Below, piece by piece: positions 44,818-54,140 of a DNA stretch of 64,000 nt. Location: positions 121,628 to 185,627 of the forward strand of contig NZ_JAGGOG010000026.1 in assembly GCF_018614655.1 (NCBI RefSeq). Reading direction: 5' to 3'. The position numbers and the translations under genes were made by a program. The notes below the pieces were generated by a model. The model had not been told where the DNA came from. It was given only the letters and a program-made list of their open reading frames with translations, and searched no databases. Within the stretch, counting starts at the first letter, position 1. Every line of letters begins with the position of its first letter. The stretch is from Pseudomonas fluorescens. Lineage in GTDB: Bacteria; Pseudomonadota; Gammaproteobacteria; Pseudomonadales; Pseudomonadaceae.

Positions 44818-45837
44818 ATGACATCGTCAATACCGAGCGCATTAACTCCCTCCTTTAATCCGAATGTCGCTGGTCAAAACGTCCCCCTTCCGCCTCCCGT
44901 AAACATTTATGCAAATGCGACTGACGATGACACGAAGGCGGTGATTGAAAATAATCGCGATGTGTTTCAAGACTCAAACGGGAATATCACCCAAGCAAAA
45001 ATCCGCGAGGTCGCCAATCGACCCTTTACCGGAAAAACGGCGGACGACAACCTGACGGTGTTGGCTAATGAGATTCTCAGGCGCCCGGCAATGAACCGTT
45101 CACTGGTCTCGGGTGGCAAGGATCAGGACAGTCAGGCCGGGAGCGTGAAGCAGAACAACGAAAGTGCTCAGTCCGGCAATGGCCTGACACGCCATAAGTT
45201 GGAGAACCCGCCTGCATCCGATAAAACACGGACTGCCGAGAAGGAAAATCCGTACGCCAACAACAGTGCCGCGGACCTTGCCGGGTATGCACTTGCCAGC
45301 TTCAGTTCACTGGAAGACCCTGACGCCAAAGGGCATATAACCGATAGGTCTCTCAGCGCGGTCGCCTCTGGAACACGATTGGATGGCACGCGGGCTCTGC
45401 CTGCGGAGACAAACCTGGCCAAGGCGATATTGAATAATCCCAGTTTCTTCAGGGGGGTCGATAGAGATGAAACCGGTACGTTTGATGGAAAATTCTCCAG
45501 GCAGGATCTCGGTGATGTGAAGTATCGGACGATGAGTGACCAGGGGCTGCTCCAAGGTATAAAGGATCACTTCAGGGATCTTTTGTTCAGCAACGACAAT
45601 GGTTATCGCAACTTTGATGAGTTGGAAAAGGCCGCGGGTATACAGACATCGTCGAAAACCTATTTTCCAGAGATAAGGGCACTGGCTCAGGAACTCCTTA
45701 AACGTCCTGGCCTTCTTCTGGAGTTGGATATCGGAATTGCCGGCAATGAGCCCGGCAAAAAAGACAAAAGATTTGACATGGAGAACCTCGACTACATGAT
45801 CGGTAAGTCCTCCACGTCGCCTCATCAGTTTCGCTGA
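44818..45837 (+). CDS. Putative type III secreted protein with HrpF/NolX/HrpK-like repeats
   Basis: A 339-residue protein with no membrane segment or signal peptide. The N-terminus is polar and rich in Ser, Thr, Pro and Asn (MTSSIPSALTPSFNPNVAGQ), as in type III substrates. Three degenerate modules of about 85 residues are seen (about 36-100, 147-235, 236-330), each with a helical start, then ANEILRRP or AKAILNNP or AQELLKRP, and in the later ones a D-G acidic turn with FSRQDL or FDMENL. The gene is visibly lower in GC than its neighbours. A hrp box lies upstream and a strong hairpin downstream. Secretion and repeat-family assignment are inferences; no T3SS gene is in the window. Confidence 0.7.
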   Translation: MTSSIPSALTPSFNPNVAGQNVPLPPPVNIYANATDDDTKAVIENNRDVFQDSNGNITQAKIREVANRPFTGKTADDNLTVLANEILRRPAMNRSLVSGGKDQDSQAGSVKQNNESAQSGNGLTRHKLENPPASDKTRTAEKENPYANNSAADLAGYALASFSSLEDPDAKGHITDRSLSAVASGTRLDGTRALPAETNLAKAILNNPSFFRGVDRDETGTFDGKFSRQDLGDVKYRTMSDQGLLQGIKDHFRDLLFSNDNGYRNFDELEKAAGIQTSSKTYFPEIRALAQELLKRPGLLLELDIGIAGNEPGKKDKRFDMENLDYMIGKSSTSPHQFR

Positions 45838-45852
45838 TTGAATCTACCGATG

Positions 45853-45879
45853 GCTGCTGCCGATTACATCGGCAGCAGC
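45853..45879 (+). terminator. Hairpin downstream of first effector-like gene
   Basis: A perfect 12-bp stem GCTGCTGCCGAT/ATCGGCAGCAGC with a TAC loop starts 16 bases after the stop codon. It lacks a long T-run, so termination efficiency is uncertain. Confidence 0.6.
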
Positions 45880-45991
45880 TGATGCTCGAGTCGCTTGAAA
45901 CGACGCTCATCATCAGCCATTGTCGTGCCGACGTTGTATGCCATCACGCTGATGCCATGGCCCAACCCTTGGGCAGTGGAAAGAGAAAATC

Positions 45992-46621
45992 ATGATTGAG
46001 CTATCGGTCCTCACCCTGTTCGCAGGGGCTTGCATTGCACTTAACCTGACGCCAGGCCCGGATATGTTGCTGATCGCCTCTCGTAGTCTGAGTCAGGGGC
46101 GGGCCTCGGGTTTTATGTCGCTGGCGGGCATTCAGGCTGGGACCTACTGTCATGCGCTGGCGGCGGCATTAGGGTTGTCGCAGCTATTTGTCACCGTGCC
46201 TGTTGCCTATGATGTGGTGCGTTTTGCCGGCGCGGCCTACTTGGGCTATCTGGCCTGGAAAGCTTTCACCTCGACCACAACCCCGCTGGCGGTCGAGACA
46301 CCGCAGGTGTTGTCCCTGACGGATATCTTCAGGCAGGGGTTGGTGACCAATTTGTTGAACCCCAAGATGGCGCTGTTTGTGCTGGCGTTGTTCCCACAAT
46401 TTGTTCAACCCGATAAAGGTTCCATTGTCACCCAGATGCTGGTGCTGGCGACGGTGCTGAATTTCACCGGGCTGTTGGTGAATGGTGCGGTGATTGTGCT
46501 GGCGACCAGACTCAGAAGCCGGATCACCGGCAATCTGCAGGTGGCCAAGCGACTTAACCAATTGTTGGGTGTGGTTTTCCTGGGGTTGGCCTGTCGTCTG
46601 GTGTTGGTCAGTGGGCGGTAG
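45992..46621 (+). CDS. LysE/RhtB-family exporter
   Basis: A 209-residue membrane protein with about six helices. It has the family start LNLTPGPDMLLIASRSLSQG and the RQGLVTNLLNPKMALFVLAL segment. It is a paralogue of the exporter at 11773. It stands alone between the effector-like gene and a 404-bp gap. ATG 45992 follows AGAGAAAATC. The substrate is probably an amino acid or related metabolite. Confidence 0.88.
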   Translation: MIELSVLTLFAGACIALNLTPGPDMLLIASRSLSQGRASGFMSLAGIQAGTYCHALAAALGLSQLFVTVPVAYDVVRFAGAAYLGYLAWKAFTSTTTPLAVETPQVLSLTDIFRQGLVTNLLNPKMALFVLALFPQFVQPDKGSIVTQMLVLATVLNFTGLLVNGAVIVLATRLRSRITGNLQVAKRLNQLLGVVFLGLACRLVLVSGR

Positions 46622-47025
46622 AGCATTCAACGGTTGTGGGTTTTCAAAAAACATGATTTTTCATGAAATCAAGTGCATTGCAGTTCAGCGCGACGGGCAC
46701 CTATCGACCCAAAGAAGCCGATCGTAGGCCATACGAATAAGCGCACGTTAGATCACGCACTGCAATGATGTTAAATCGTCCGTCCCTCTGCGCTGTTGGT
46801 AAAGCCGCAGTCATGCGCGTCTACAGTACAGAAATCCGTTCAGTGCCGATTGCTTCGATGCAGCCTTTGACCGTGGCCATCCGGGAAAATTGAAGACACC
46901 AGTGAAGTAAAAAATTCACGAATGAACTGTATTGAAATAAATACTCCATTGCTTTACTCTCGGTCCCACGTCGTACGAGATCAACCGCTGTTAGCACCTA
47001 AAAAAACAAACAATCGGGAGCAAAC
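46622..47025. other. 404-bp intergenic region
   Basis: No gene, hrp box or strong palindrome was seen. The right half becomes AT-rich (AAATAAATACTCCATTGC around 46938) and should contain the promoter of the ABC operon that begins at 47026, with GGGAGC as ribosome binding site at 47015-47020. Confidence 0.4.
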
Positions 47026-47802
47026 ATGAAAGCGAAAGTGATGTTGGGATTATTCATGACTGCCGCAGTTGCACTGCCGGCCTGGTCAGCTGACTGGACT
47101 GTTGGGGCTAACGTTGGCAACGTGCCCTGGGAGTTTCAGAACGCTAAAGGTGAATTCGTCGGATTCGAAGTCGATGTTGTAAAAGAAGTGGCCAAACGCG
47201 CAGGCAAAAGCGTCGAGTTCATCAATATTCCCTTCAACGGCCTGTTCAGTGCCGTTCAATCCAAACGTGTCGAGATCGCTATCTCATCGATCACCATCAC
47301 CCCCAAACGCCTTGAGTCGGTCGCGTTCGCTCAACCTTACTTCGACAGCGATCAGTCCCTTACCACACTGACCACGTCCAAGGTCAAGAGCCTGGCCGAT
47401 ATGGCTGACAAGGTTGTTGGCGTCGATACCGGCTCGACCGGTGACATGTGGATTGGCCAACACAAAGACGAGTACAAGTTCTCCGATGTGTCGCGTTATG
47501 AAGGGCTATCGCCGGCCATGCTCGATCTGGCTTCCGGCAGAATCGATGGCTACCTCAGCGACATTCCTGCGGTGCTCTACTACATCAAAGACAAACCGCA
47601 ATATTCCATCGTGGCGCGTATTCCCAGCGGTGAACGTTACTCGCTGATGCACGCCAAAGGCTGGGCGATGAGCGATCAAGTCAACGACATCATCAGCAAG
47701 ATGAAAGAGGACGGCACGCTCGGAAAAATCCACAAGGAGTGGTTCGGCACCGAAGCCGATAAAGATTCGAGCACCATGAAAGTGACCGCTGTCCTTAAGT
47801 AA
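47026..47802 (+). CDS. Amino-acid ABC importer periplasmic binding protein
   Basis: A 258-residue binding protein of family 3 (GlnH/HisJ type). A signal peptide (VMLGLFMTAAVALPAWSA) precedes the mature ADWTVGANVGNVPWEFQNAK. The ligand-pocket signatures GFEVDVVKEVAKRAG and FNGLFSAVQSKRVEIAIS are present. It begins a six-gene operon: binding protein, permease, ATPase, class V PLP enzyme, RpiR regulator, PuuE-like deacetylase. The ligand is probably an unusual amino acid or an amide broken down by the two enzymes. Confidence 0.9.
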   Translation: MKAKVMLGLFMTAAVALPAWSADWTVGANVGNVPWEFQNAKGEFVGFEVDVVKEVAKRAGKSVEFINIPFNGLFSAVQSKRVEIAISSITITPKRLESVAFAQPYFDSDQSLTTLTTSKVKSLADMADKVVGVDTGSTGDMWIGQHKDEYKFSDVSRYEGLSPAMLDLASGRIDGYLSDIPAVLYYIKDKPQYSIVARIPSGERYSLMHAKGWAMSDQVNDIISKMKEDGTLGKIHKEWFGTEADKDSSTMKVTAVLK

Positions 47803-47866
47803 ACCCTGTTGATGATGCTTGTGAGTGGCGGCGCCCGTTCGCCACTTGTATTGACCGAGGTATCCG

Positions 47867-48544
47867 ATGGATCTTTTGCAGACATTTTTTAATTGGAATG
47901 TGCTCGTCGAGTCGCTTCCGCTGATGATGCGGGGTCTGGGCGTGACCGTTTTGCTTGGGGTGGTGAGTATCGTCCTGGGCTTGGTGGGTGGTCTTTTGCT
48001 GGCGTTGTTGCGGCTGTACTCCTACACCCCCGTTCGAGCCCTTGCACGTATCTACATCGATATCATGCGCTCCATTCCATTGCTGGTTTTGCTGGTACTC
48101 ATCTATTACGCGCTGCCTTTTGTAGGCATTCGGTTGTCGTCTTTTGCGGCCGCTGCCAGTGCGCTCTCGCTTGTGTCCTGCGCCTACAGTGCGGAGATTT
48201 TTCGGTCGGGCATCGAGGCCATTCCCCGGGGCCAGTTCGAAGCGTCGGCCTCCCAAGGCATGAGCTTTTTCAACACCATGCGCGACGTTGTTTTGCCGCA
48301 AGCCATCCGCATCGTAATGCCGCCCATGACCAGCAACTGCATAAACGTGATGAAAGACACCGCGCTTGCCTCGGTGGTAGCGATGCCTGACTTACTGAAG
48401 CAGGCAACCCAGGCGCAGGCACTGGCTGCTAACCCGACACCGCTGGTAGGGGCTGCCTTGCTGTACCTGTTGCTGCTGTTGCCGCTGGTGCAGATGGTCA
48501 GCTGGGTTGAGCGTCGTAACGCCTCTGGAGGGAAATCCGCATGA
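47867..48544 (+). CDS. Amino-acid ABC importer permease (HisM/GlnP-like)
   Basis: A 225-residue permease with five or six helices and the EAA loop GQFEASASQGMSFFNTMRDV followed by VLPQAIRIVMPPM. ATG 47867 follows GACCGAGG. One permease gene serves the importer, so it probably works as a homodimer. Its stop overlaps the ATPase start by ATGA. Confidence 0.92.
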   Translation: MDLLQTFFNWNVLVESLPLMMRGLGVTVLLGVVSIVLGLVGGLLLALLRLYSYTPVRALARIYIDIMRSIPLLVLLVLIYYALPFVGIRLSSFAAAASALSLVSCAYSAEIFRSGIEAIPRGQFEASASQGMSFFNTMRDVVLPQAIRIVMPPMTSNCINVMKDTALASVVAMPDLLKQATQAQALAANPTPLVGAALLYLLLLLPLVQMVSWVERRNASGGKSA

Positions 48545-49275
48545 GCACGTTGATCGACATCGAAAAACTCGACAAGTACTACGGCAACTTCAAAGCGTTG
48601 AGCGATATCAACCTGCAGGTTGAAGAAGGTGAAGTGGTGGTCATTCTTGGCCCGTCCGGTTCAGGAAAATCGACCTTGATTCGCTGTATCAATCTGCTTG
48701 AAAGCTACCAGCAGGGCCATATCCATGTGGCAGGTGAACGGGTTGAAGACGGTCCGCGACTGGCCGCCATCCGTAGTGAAGTCGGCATGGTGTTTCAGAG
48801 TTTCAACCTCTATCCGCACCTCAGTGTTCTCGACAATGTGTCACTGGCGCCGATCCGTGTCCGCGGTCTAAGTCGGCGTGATGCGCATGCCCGGGCCAAG
48901 GAACTATTGGTGAGGGTTGGGATGGGCGATCACGCGCACAAATACCCGAGCCAATTGTCTGGCGGCCAACAGCAGCGTGTTGCTATCGCCCGCACCATGG
49001 CCATGGAACCTCGCGTAATTCTGTTTGACGAACCGACTTCGGCACTGGACCCGGAAATGGTTGGCGAGGTACTCGATGTCATGCAGAACCTCGCCCGCTC
49101 TGGTGTCACGATGGTCGTGGTCACTCATGAAATGGGCTTTGCCCGCCGGGTCGCCGACCGGGTGATCTTCATGGAAAGTGGACGCATTGTTGAGCAGAAC
49201 AACCCGGAACCGTTTTTTACCGCACCTCAGGAACCACGTACACAAGCGTTCCTGCAGGCCATCTTGCATCATTGA
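48541..49275 (+). CDS. Amino-acid ABC importer ATPase (GlnQ/HisP-like)
   Basis: A 244-residue polar-amino-acid transporter ATPase. It has Walker A GPSGSGKST, signature LSGGQQQR, Walker B ILFDEPTSALDPE and VTHEMGFARRV. It is translationally coupled to the permease upstream and is followed by the PLP enzyme, whose GTG start is 21 bases after its stop. Confidence 0.93.
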   Translation: MSTLIDIEKLDKYYGNFKALSDINLQVEEGEVVVILGPSGSGKSTLIRCINLLESYQQGHIHVAGERVEDGPRLAAIRSEVGMVFQSFNLYPHLSVLDNVSLAPIRVRGLSRRDAHARAKELLVRVGMGDHAHKYPSQLSGGQQQRVAIARTMAMEPRVILFDEPTSALDPEMVGEVLDVMQNLARSGVTMVVVTHEMGFARRVADRVIFMESGRIVEQNNPEPFFTAPQEPRTQAFLQAILHH

Positions 49276-49295
49276 ATCCGGCTGGAGAAAGTAGA

Positions 49296-50531
49296 GTGAA
49301 TCCTCTCGATATCGATTACGTTCGCAAGCAATTTCCAGGTCTGGCCGATGGCTACGCCTACATGGATAACGCCGGTGGTTCGATGGTGCTGGGCACCGTA
49401 GCTGAGCGGGTCGTTGATTACATGCTCAACAGCAGTGTGCAACTGGGCGCTTCTTACCAACCTTCCGTTGACGCTGGCGCGCGAGTGATGCAAGCGCGGC
49501 ACTCGGTCATGCAGTTGATCAACGCCGAGCATCCCGAAGAAGTGATCATGGGCGGCTCGACCACTCACTTGTTGCAAATACTGTGTCGAGCGATCGCCCC
49601 GTCAATCGTTCCAGGCGATGAAATCATCGTCACCAATTGCGACCATGAGGCCAATATCGGCCCATGGGTCAACCTGTGTGAAAGCCGCGGTGCGACCTTG
49701 CGTGTGTGGCAGGTCAATCTCGATAGTTGTGAGCTTGAGCTGGAGGACCTGCAGGTCCTGCTCACTGATAAAACCCGTTATGTGGCCATGACCCACACCT
49801 CGAACATTCTCGGTTCGGTCAATCCAGTCGCCGAGGTTGCGCGGCGTGTTCATGCGGTGGGCGCCAAGCTGTGCGTGGACGCTGTCGCTTATGCGCCACA
49901 CCGTCTGGTGGATGTGCAGGCCAGCGGAGCCGACTTCTACGTCTACAGCTTCTACAAAACGTTCGGCCCGCACTTTGCCGTGCTCTGGGGGCGACGTTAT
50001 CTGTTGCTGGAATTGCCGAGCCTTAACCACTTTTTTATAGGCAAGGATGTGGTGCCTTACAAATTGCAGCCGGGCAACGTCAACTACGAGTTGTCCTTCG
50101 GTTGCATCGGCATTACCGACTATCTGCTCGACATCGGCACCCGGCTCGGCGCGCAAGGCAGCGAACGAGAATGCATGCAGGTTGCGCTCGATGCCTTTGA
50201 GGTACAGGAAGATTTACTCGCCGAGCGTCTGTTGGCATTTTTGCGCCAGCACGAAGGTGTTCGGATCATTGGCAAAGCACATACCCGCAATCGAGTGCCA
50301 ACGATCAGTTTCGTGGTTGCGGGCGTTCAGTCAGAGGCTATTGTGCGCAGGCTTGATGAGCACCGGATAGGCATTCGCTTTGGTGACTTCTATGCGCGGC
50401 GACTGATCGAGTCCCTTGGACTTGACCAGTTTGGTGGGGTAGTGCGGGTGTCATTGGCGCATTACAACACGCTGGAAGAAGTCGACCGCCTTATCACTGC
50501 GCTGGATCAGGCAATCAATGCATTGCGTTGA
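49296..50531 (+). CDS. Class V PLP enzyme, cysteine-desulfurase-like
   Basis: A 411-residue fold-type I class V aminotransferase-like enzyme of the cysteine-desulfurase-like subgroup. The PLP lysine is in SFYKTFGPHFAVLWGRR. Other features are the N-terminal YMDNAGGSMVL and the NCDHEANIGPWVNL segment. GTG 49296 is chosen because GGAGAAA lies at the right distance; a TTG at 49272 overlaps the ATPase. Its place in an importer operon with a PuuE-like hydrolase suggests that it acts on the imported compound (lyase, transaminase or desulfurase) and not in Fe-S assembly. Confidence 0.85.
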   Translation: MNPLDIDYVRKQFPGLADGYAYMDNAGGSMVLGTVAERVVDYMLNSSVQLGASYQPSVDAGARVMQARHSVMQLINAEHPEEVIMGGSTTHLLQILCRAIAPSIVPGDEIIVTNCDHEANIGPWVNLCESRGATLRVWQVNLDSCELELEDLQVLLTDKTRYVAMTHTSNILGSVNPVAEVARRVHAVGAKLCVDAVAYAPHRLVDVQASGADFYVYSFYKTFGPHFAVLWGRRYLLLELPSLNHFFIGKDVVPYKLQPGNVNYELSFGCIGITDYLLDIGTRLGAQGSERECMQVALDAFEVQEDLLAERLLAFLRQHEGVRIIGKAHTRNRVPTISFVVAGVQSEAIVRRLDEHRIGIRFGDFYARRLIESLGLDQFGGVVRVSLAHYNTLEEVDRLITALDQAINALR

Positions 50532-50567
50532 CTGGCGCATACACTCCTAATTTTACGAGCCTTCACT

Positions 50568-51437
50568 ATGGCCTTACCTGAAACCCTTGCAGAGCTGCGT
50601 GACTGTATAGCGGCCCAGCACGAACAACTGACCGGTCGTCAGCGCGATGCTGCGCGATTTCTGATCGACAACCCGCACGAGATCGCACTCAACACGGTGG
50701 CCGAACTGGGTAAGCGCTCCAGCATTGCGCCTTCCGCTTATATTCGGCTCGCTCAGGCCCTTGGCTTTGCAGGTTTCAAGGATTTGCAAAGGTTGTTCCG
50801 CGCGCCGCTGCAACAGGCTGCCGACACCCACAGCGAGCGCATTCGGTACTACGGCGGTGAGACGTTGCTGGAGGACCCGAGTGACGTCGGTTCGATTCTG
50901 CGTGAGTTCAGTCAGGCCAATATCGTTTCTCTGGAACACCTGGCCGAAGGTGGCGAGCAGGCCAATATCGAAGCAGCCATTGCCCATCTGCAAGTCGCGC
51001 GCACTACCTTCGTCATCGGCATGCGCCGTGCCTTTCCGGTGGCGGCGTATCTGAGCTACGCGCTGAGTCGTGTGGGCCGGCGAACCGTGCACATCAGCGG
51101 CGCCGGCGGCACGTTGCCGGAGCAGGTCAGCGCCATTGCCGATGATGATTTGTTGATAGCCGTCAGTTTTCCACCCTACGCCAATGACACCGTTGAGGCG
51201 TGTCGTCAGGCGCGAGAGGCAGGCGTGACGCTGGTGGCGATCACTGACAGCGTTCTGAGCCCTATCGGGCAAATGGCCGATACGGTGATTGAGGTCAACG
51301 ACGCCGAATTACTGGGCTTTCGCTCGCTCACCGCTTCGTTTTGTATTGCGCAAACCCTGGCCATGGGCCTGGCCTTCAGCGAGTGGCAATCGGACAGCAC
51401 CTTTAGCCATGACCGGCTGAAAGATATCGACTGCTAG
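50568..51437 (+). CDS. RpiR-family transcriptional regulator (HTH-SIS)
   Basis: A 289-residue regulator with an N-terminal RpiR helix-turn-helix (IALNTVAELGKRSSIAPSAY, then IRLAQALGFAGFKDLQRLF) and a C-terminal SIS domain (from about residue 130, TTFVIGMRRAFPVAAYLSYA). SIS domains of this family bind phosphosugars or related metabolites. It lies within the operon and probably controls it, with ATG 50568 as start. Confidence 0.88.
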   Translation: MALPETLAELRDCIAAQHEQLTGRQRDAARFLIDNPHEIALNTVAELGKRSSIAPSAYIRLAQALGFAGFKDLQRLFRAPLQQAADTHSERIRYYGGETLLEDPSDVGSILREFSQANIVSLEHLAEGGEQANIEAAIAHLQVARTTFVIGMRRAFPVAAYLSYALSRVGRRTVHISGAGGTLPEQVSAIADDDLLIAVSFPPYANDTVEACRQAREAGVTLVAITDSVLSPIGQMADTVIEVNDAELLGFRSLTASFCIAQTLAMGLAFSEWQSDSTFSHDRLKDIDC

Positions 51438-51491
51438 ATCGCTACTTTAGCCACGTACTTATTTAACTTGTCACTTCAGGAGAACATCCCG

Positions 51492-52388
51492 ATGGTTTTA
51501 CCTGCACGCGATTTAGTGGGTTACGGAAGACAACGCCCACAAGGTTCCTGGCCGAATGGCGCACGTTTGGCCATCAGCCTGGTGATCAACTACGAAGAAG
51601 GCTCCGAGCGCTCGCTCGCCATGGGCGATCCGGACCAGGAATCAATGACTGAATGGGGCAGTTATTCAATACCCGATGGCACCCGCAATCTGGCGATGGA
51701 ATCGATGTATGAGTACGGTTCGCGTGTGGGGATCTGGCGAATTCTGGATATTCTCGATCAGCAATCGGTTCGTGCGACTTTTCATGCGTGCGCAGTGGCC
51801 TTTGAGCAGAACCCTGATGTTGCACAGGCTGCAGTCGCAGGCGGTCATGAAATTTGCAGTCACGGTTATCGCTGGGAGGAAGTATTTCGCCTGACTGAAG
51901 AGCAGGAGCGTGAACACATGCGTTTGGCGATCGAGTCATTCGAGCGCACCTGCGGCAAGCGTCCCGTTGGCTGGTATTGCCGGTATGGTGCCAGCGTCAA
52001 TACCCGTCGTCTGGTCGCTGAAGAGGGCGGTTTTCTCTACGATTCCGATGCCTACAACGACGATGTTCCCTACTTTGTCGAGGTGGAGGGTAAGCGTCAT
52101 CTCGTGGTGCCTTATACCGCCGACGTGAACGATTTCCGCTATTGGAATTCTCCGGGGCTTTCGCAGGCATCGGATTTTTTCGAGTACATGAAAGAAAGCT
52201 TTGAGGTCCTCTATGAGGAGTCGGCTCAAGGGCCACGCATGATGTCGATCGGGCTGCACCCCCGTATGGTGGGCCGCCCGGGGCGGGTTAGGGCGATCAA
52301 GCAATTTATCGAGTATGCCAAGCAGCACGGCGGTGTTTGGTTTGCAACGCGCGAAGAAATTGCCCGTGCCTGGCTTGAACGAACTTGA
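51492..52388 (+). CDS. PuuE-like polysaccharide-deacetylase-fold hydrolase (allantoinase-like)
   Basis: A 298-residue enzyme of the carbohydrate esterase 4 fold, allantoinase PuuE subgroup. The N-terminal RDLVGYGRQRP with LVINYEEGSERS, the SMYEYGSRVGIWRILDILDQ segment, AGGHEICSHGYRW and the late SIGLHPRMVGRPGR are all characteristic. CE4 enzymes use a metal to hydrolyse amide bonds. No purine genes (allantoicase, urate oxidase) are nearby, so another cyclic amide or N-acyl compound is more likely. A frame from TTG 51468 carries the AGGAG ribosome binding site, so ATG 51492 is the start. Confidence 0.88.
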   Translation: MVLPARDLVGYGRQRPQGSWPNGARLAISLVINYEEGSERSLAMGDPDQESMTEWGSYSIPDGTRNLAMESMYEYGSRVGIWRILDILDQQSVRATFHACAVAFEQNPDVAQAAVAGGHEICSHGYRWEEVFRLTEEQEREHMRLAIESFERTCGKRPVGWYCRYGASVNTRRLVAEEGGFLYDSDAYNDDVPYFVEVEGKRHLVVPYTADVNDFRYWNSPGLSQASDFFEYMKESFEVLYEESAQGPRMMSIGLHPRMVGRPGRVRAIKQFIEYAKQHGGVWFATREEIARAWLERT

Positions 52389-52490
52389 TTGCGTGGCAAT
52401 CACGCGGGATCAAAAAATAGGTACGCGCTATTCCCCGCTGCGTTGAAAGCCTGCAGTCGATTGACGCGACGGGAAGCAATTGCTCCGCTT

Positions 52491-52512
52491 AATAGGAAGC
52501 ATTACTATTCAC
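52491..52512. promoter_or_regulatory. Weak Fur-box-like sequence before fecI
   Basis: AATAGGAAGCATTACTATTC resembles the right half of Pseudomonas Fur boxes (ATTACTATTC) and lies 25-45 bp upstream of fecI, where Fur repression of an iron-starvation sigma factor is expected. The match is partial. Confidence 0.35.
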
Positions 52513-52536
52513 GTCCCGTCTCCCCAGTGCACCCTC

Positions 52537-53037
52537 ATGATTCCGCCGCCGCCCACCAGACCAGGCTTTTTCGAGCACTACGAGGAGTTGATCGGAACCT
52601 GGACACGCCGCCTGAGGAACCGTCAGCAGGCCGAGGACCTGGCCCACGACGCATTCGTGCGGGTGCTTGAGTCAACATCGACGCAAGTCTCGCAGCCTCG
52701 TGCCTATTTGCATCAAACCGCACGCAATATCGCGGTGGATGCCTATCGCCGCGAGGACCGCCGGGAGGCGATGGCATTGGAAGCCTTTGAGCAGCGTTCG
52801 CCCCAGAGCGGCGACCCGGAGCACTTCATGCACGCGATCCAGCTGGCGGACTCCATCGAACGGGCCTTGGCCGAATTGCCCCTGAACTGTCGCAAGATTT
52901 TCATCTGGCAAAAGATCGAAGGCCTGACCCAGCAAGAAATCGCCGAGCGCCTGGGACTTTCAAAAAACATGGTGGAAAAGTATATGATCCGCACCCTGCG
53001 GCATCTGCGTGACCGCCTGGACGCGATGGCCCCATGA
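52537..53037 (+). CDS. fecI: FecI-type ECF sigma factor
   Basis: A 166-residue extracytoplasmic-function sigma factor. Region 2 is QAEDLAHDAFVRVLE followed by RAYLHQTARNIAVDAYRRED, and region 4 is LAELPLNCRKIFIWQKIEGL then LTQQEIAERLGLSKNMVEKY. It should direct transcription of the receptor gene at 54141 when signalled through the anti-sigma/receptor pair. It overlaps fecR by ATGA. ATG 52537 starts MIPPPPTRPGF. Confidence 0.92.
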   Translation: MIPPPPTRPGFFEHYEELIGTWTRRLRNRQQAEDLAHDAFVRVLESTSTQVSQPRAYLHQTARNIAVDAYRREDRREAMALEAFEQRSPQSGDPEHFMHAIQLADSIERALAELPLNCRKIFIWQKIEGLTQQEIAERLGLSKNMVEKYMIRTLRHLRDRLDAMAP

Positions 53038-54044
53038 CCAGCGCCCGCTTTGAAACAGGATCTTCCATGATGGATACCCGCGAGTGTGTCGGAGGTAGCA
53101 AGACGGCCCGGGACGAGGCGGCGCTTTGGTTCGTGCGCTTGCAGGACAGCCCGTTGAGTGCTGAGGAGCGCAGCCGGTTTGACGCCTGGCGCGAGGAACA
53201 GCCTGAACATCAGTATGAATTTGATGTGCTGCAAGGCGTGTGGAGCGCCGCTGACTGGGTGCCTCAGGCTCGCCTGCAAGCTTTGTGCGATGACCCCGTG
53301 GCGCGTCAAAAACGCCGGCCAGTGTTGCGCTATGCGGTAGCGGCCAGTGTCCTGGCCGCTGCACTCGGGCTTGGGTTGTTCAGCGGCCTGGATCACCCTG
53401 CAACTTACACCGCCGAGTTCAGCACCAGGTTGGGTGAGCGCCGCCAGGTGGCGCTGCCTGATGGTTCGCTGATGGACTTGAACAGCCGCAGCGTGGTGGC
53501 GGTGCATTATGAGAAAGGCCGGCGTGGCGTCGAACTCAAGCAGGGCGAAGCGATGTTCAGCGTCGAGCATGATACCAGCCGGCCCTTTGTGGTCGAGGCC
53601 GGGGCAGGGCAGGTGACAGTCACCGGGACGCGTTTCGATGTGCGCCGTGATGACGACCAGACCCGCGTGGTGGTCGAGGCCGGGACAGTCAACGTACAAG
53701 GTCGCTCCCCGGGCGCGATCGTCACACTCACGGCAGGCCGAGGCACGCAGATCGACGGGCATGGCCAGGTGGCGACGGCTTATGCGGTCAACCCCGAGGA
53801 ACTGACAGCCTGGCGCACCGGCAAACTGGTATTCAACAACGCGACCCTCGGTGAAGTGGCCCGGGAAGTATCGCGCTACCGCGAGCAACCGTTGCGGGTC
53901 AGTACCCCGGCGGTCAGCAACTTGCGGCTGACCAGCGTGTTCAACTCCGCCGACACCGATGCCTTGCTCAAGGCCTTGCCACACATTCTGCCGGTGGCGT
54001 TAAGCACGCTGCCTGACGGTAGCCAGGAAATAATTTCACGGTAG
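53034..54044 (+). CDS. fecR: FecR-type anti-sigma regulator
   Basis: A 336-residue inner-membrane regulator. The cytoplasmic N-terminal domain (DEAALWFVRLQDSPLSAEER, with WR in DAWREEQPEHQYEFD) binds the sigma factor. A single membrane helix (VAASVLAAALGLGLFSGL, about residues 100-118) leads to the periplasmic FecR domain (RRQVALPDGSLMDLNSRS, then GTRFDVRRDDDQTRVVVEAG) that contacts the receptor. It lies between the sigma gene and the receptor gene, the standard order of cell-surface signalling systems. Confidence 0.92.
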   Translation: MTSARFETGSSMMDTRECVGGSKTARDEAALWFVRLQDSPLSAEERSRFDAWREEQPEHQYEFDVLQGVWSAADWVPQARLQALCDDPVARQKRRPVLRYAVAASVLAAALGLGLFSGLDHPATYTAEFSTRLGERRQVALPDGSLMDLNSRSVVAVHYEKGRRGVELKQGEAMFSVEHDTSRPFVVEAGAGQVTVTGTRFDVRRDDDQTRVVVEAGTVNVQGRSPGAIVTLTAGRGTQIDGHGQVATAYAVNPEELTAWRTGKLVFNNATLGEVAREVSRYREQPLRVSTPAVSNLRLTSVFNSADTDALLKALPHILPVALSTLPDGSQEIISR

Positions 54045-54140
54045 ATTCAGGTTTTTCCCGAGTTCTTCGTCTTCTTGTCCAACTGCAACTGGTTTGCATT
54101 AACAGACGCACTCTCTTGCGATCACAGGACTAGGTTCGAC

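Noticed and set aside
51492..52388. Purine (allantoin) catabolism operon
   Set aside because: The enzyme is of the PuuE type, but no urate oxidase, OHCU decarboxylase, allantoicase or ureidoglycolate gene is close by.
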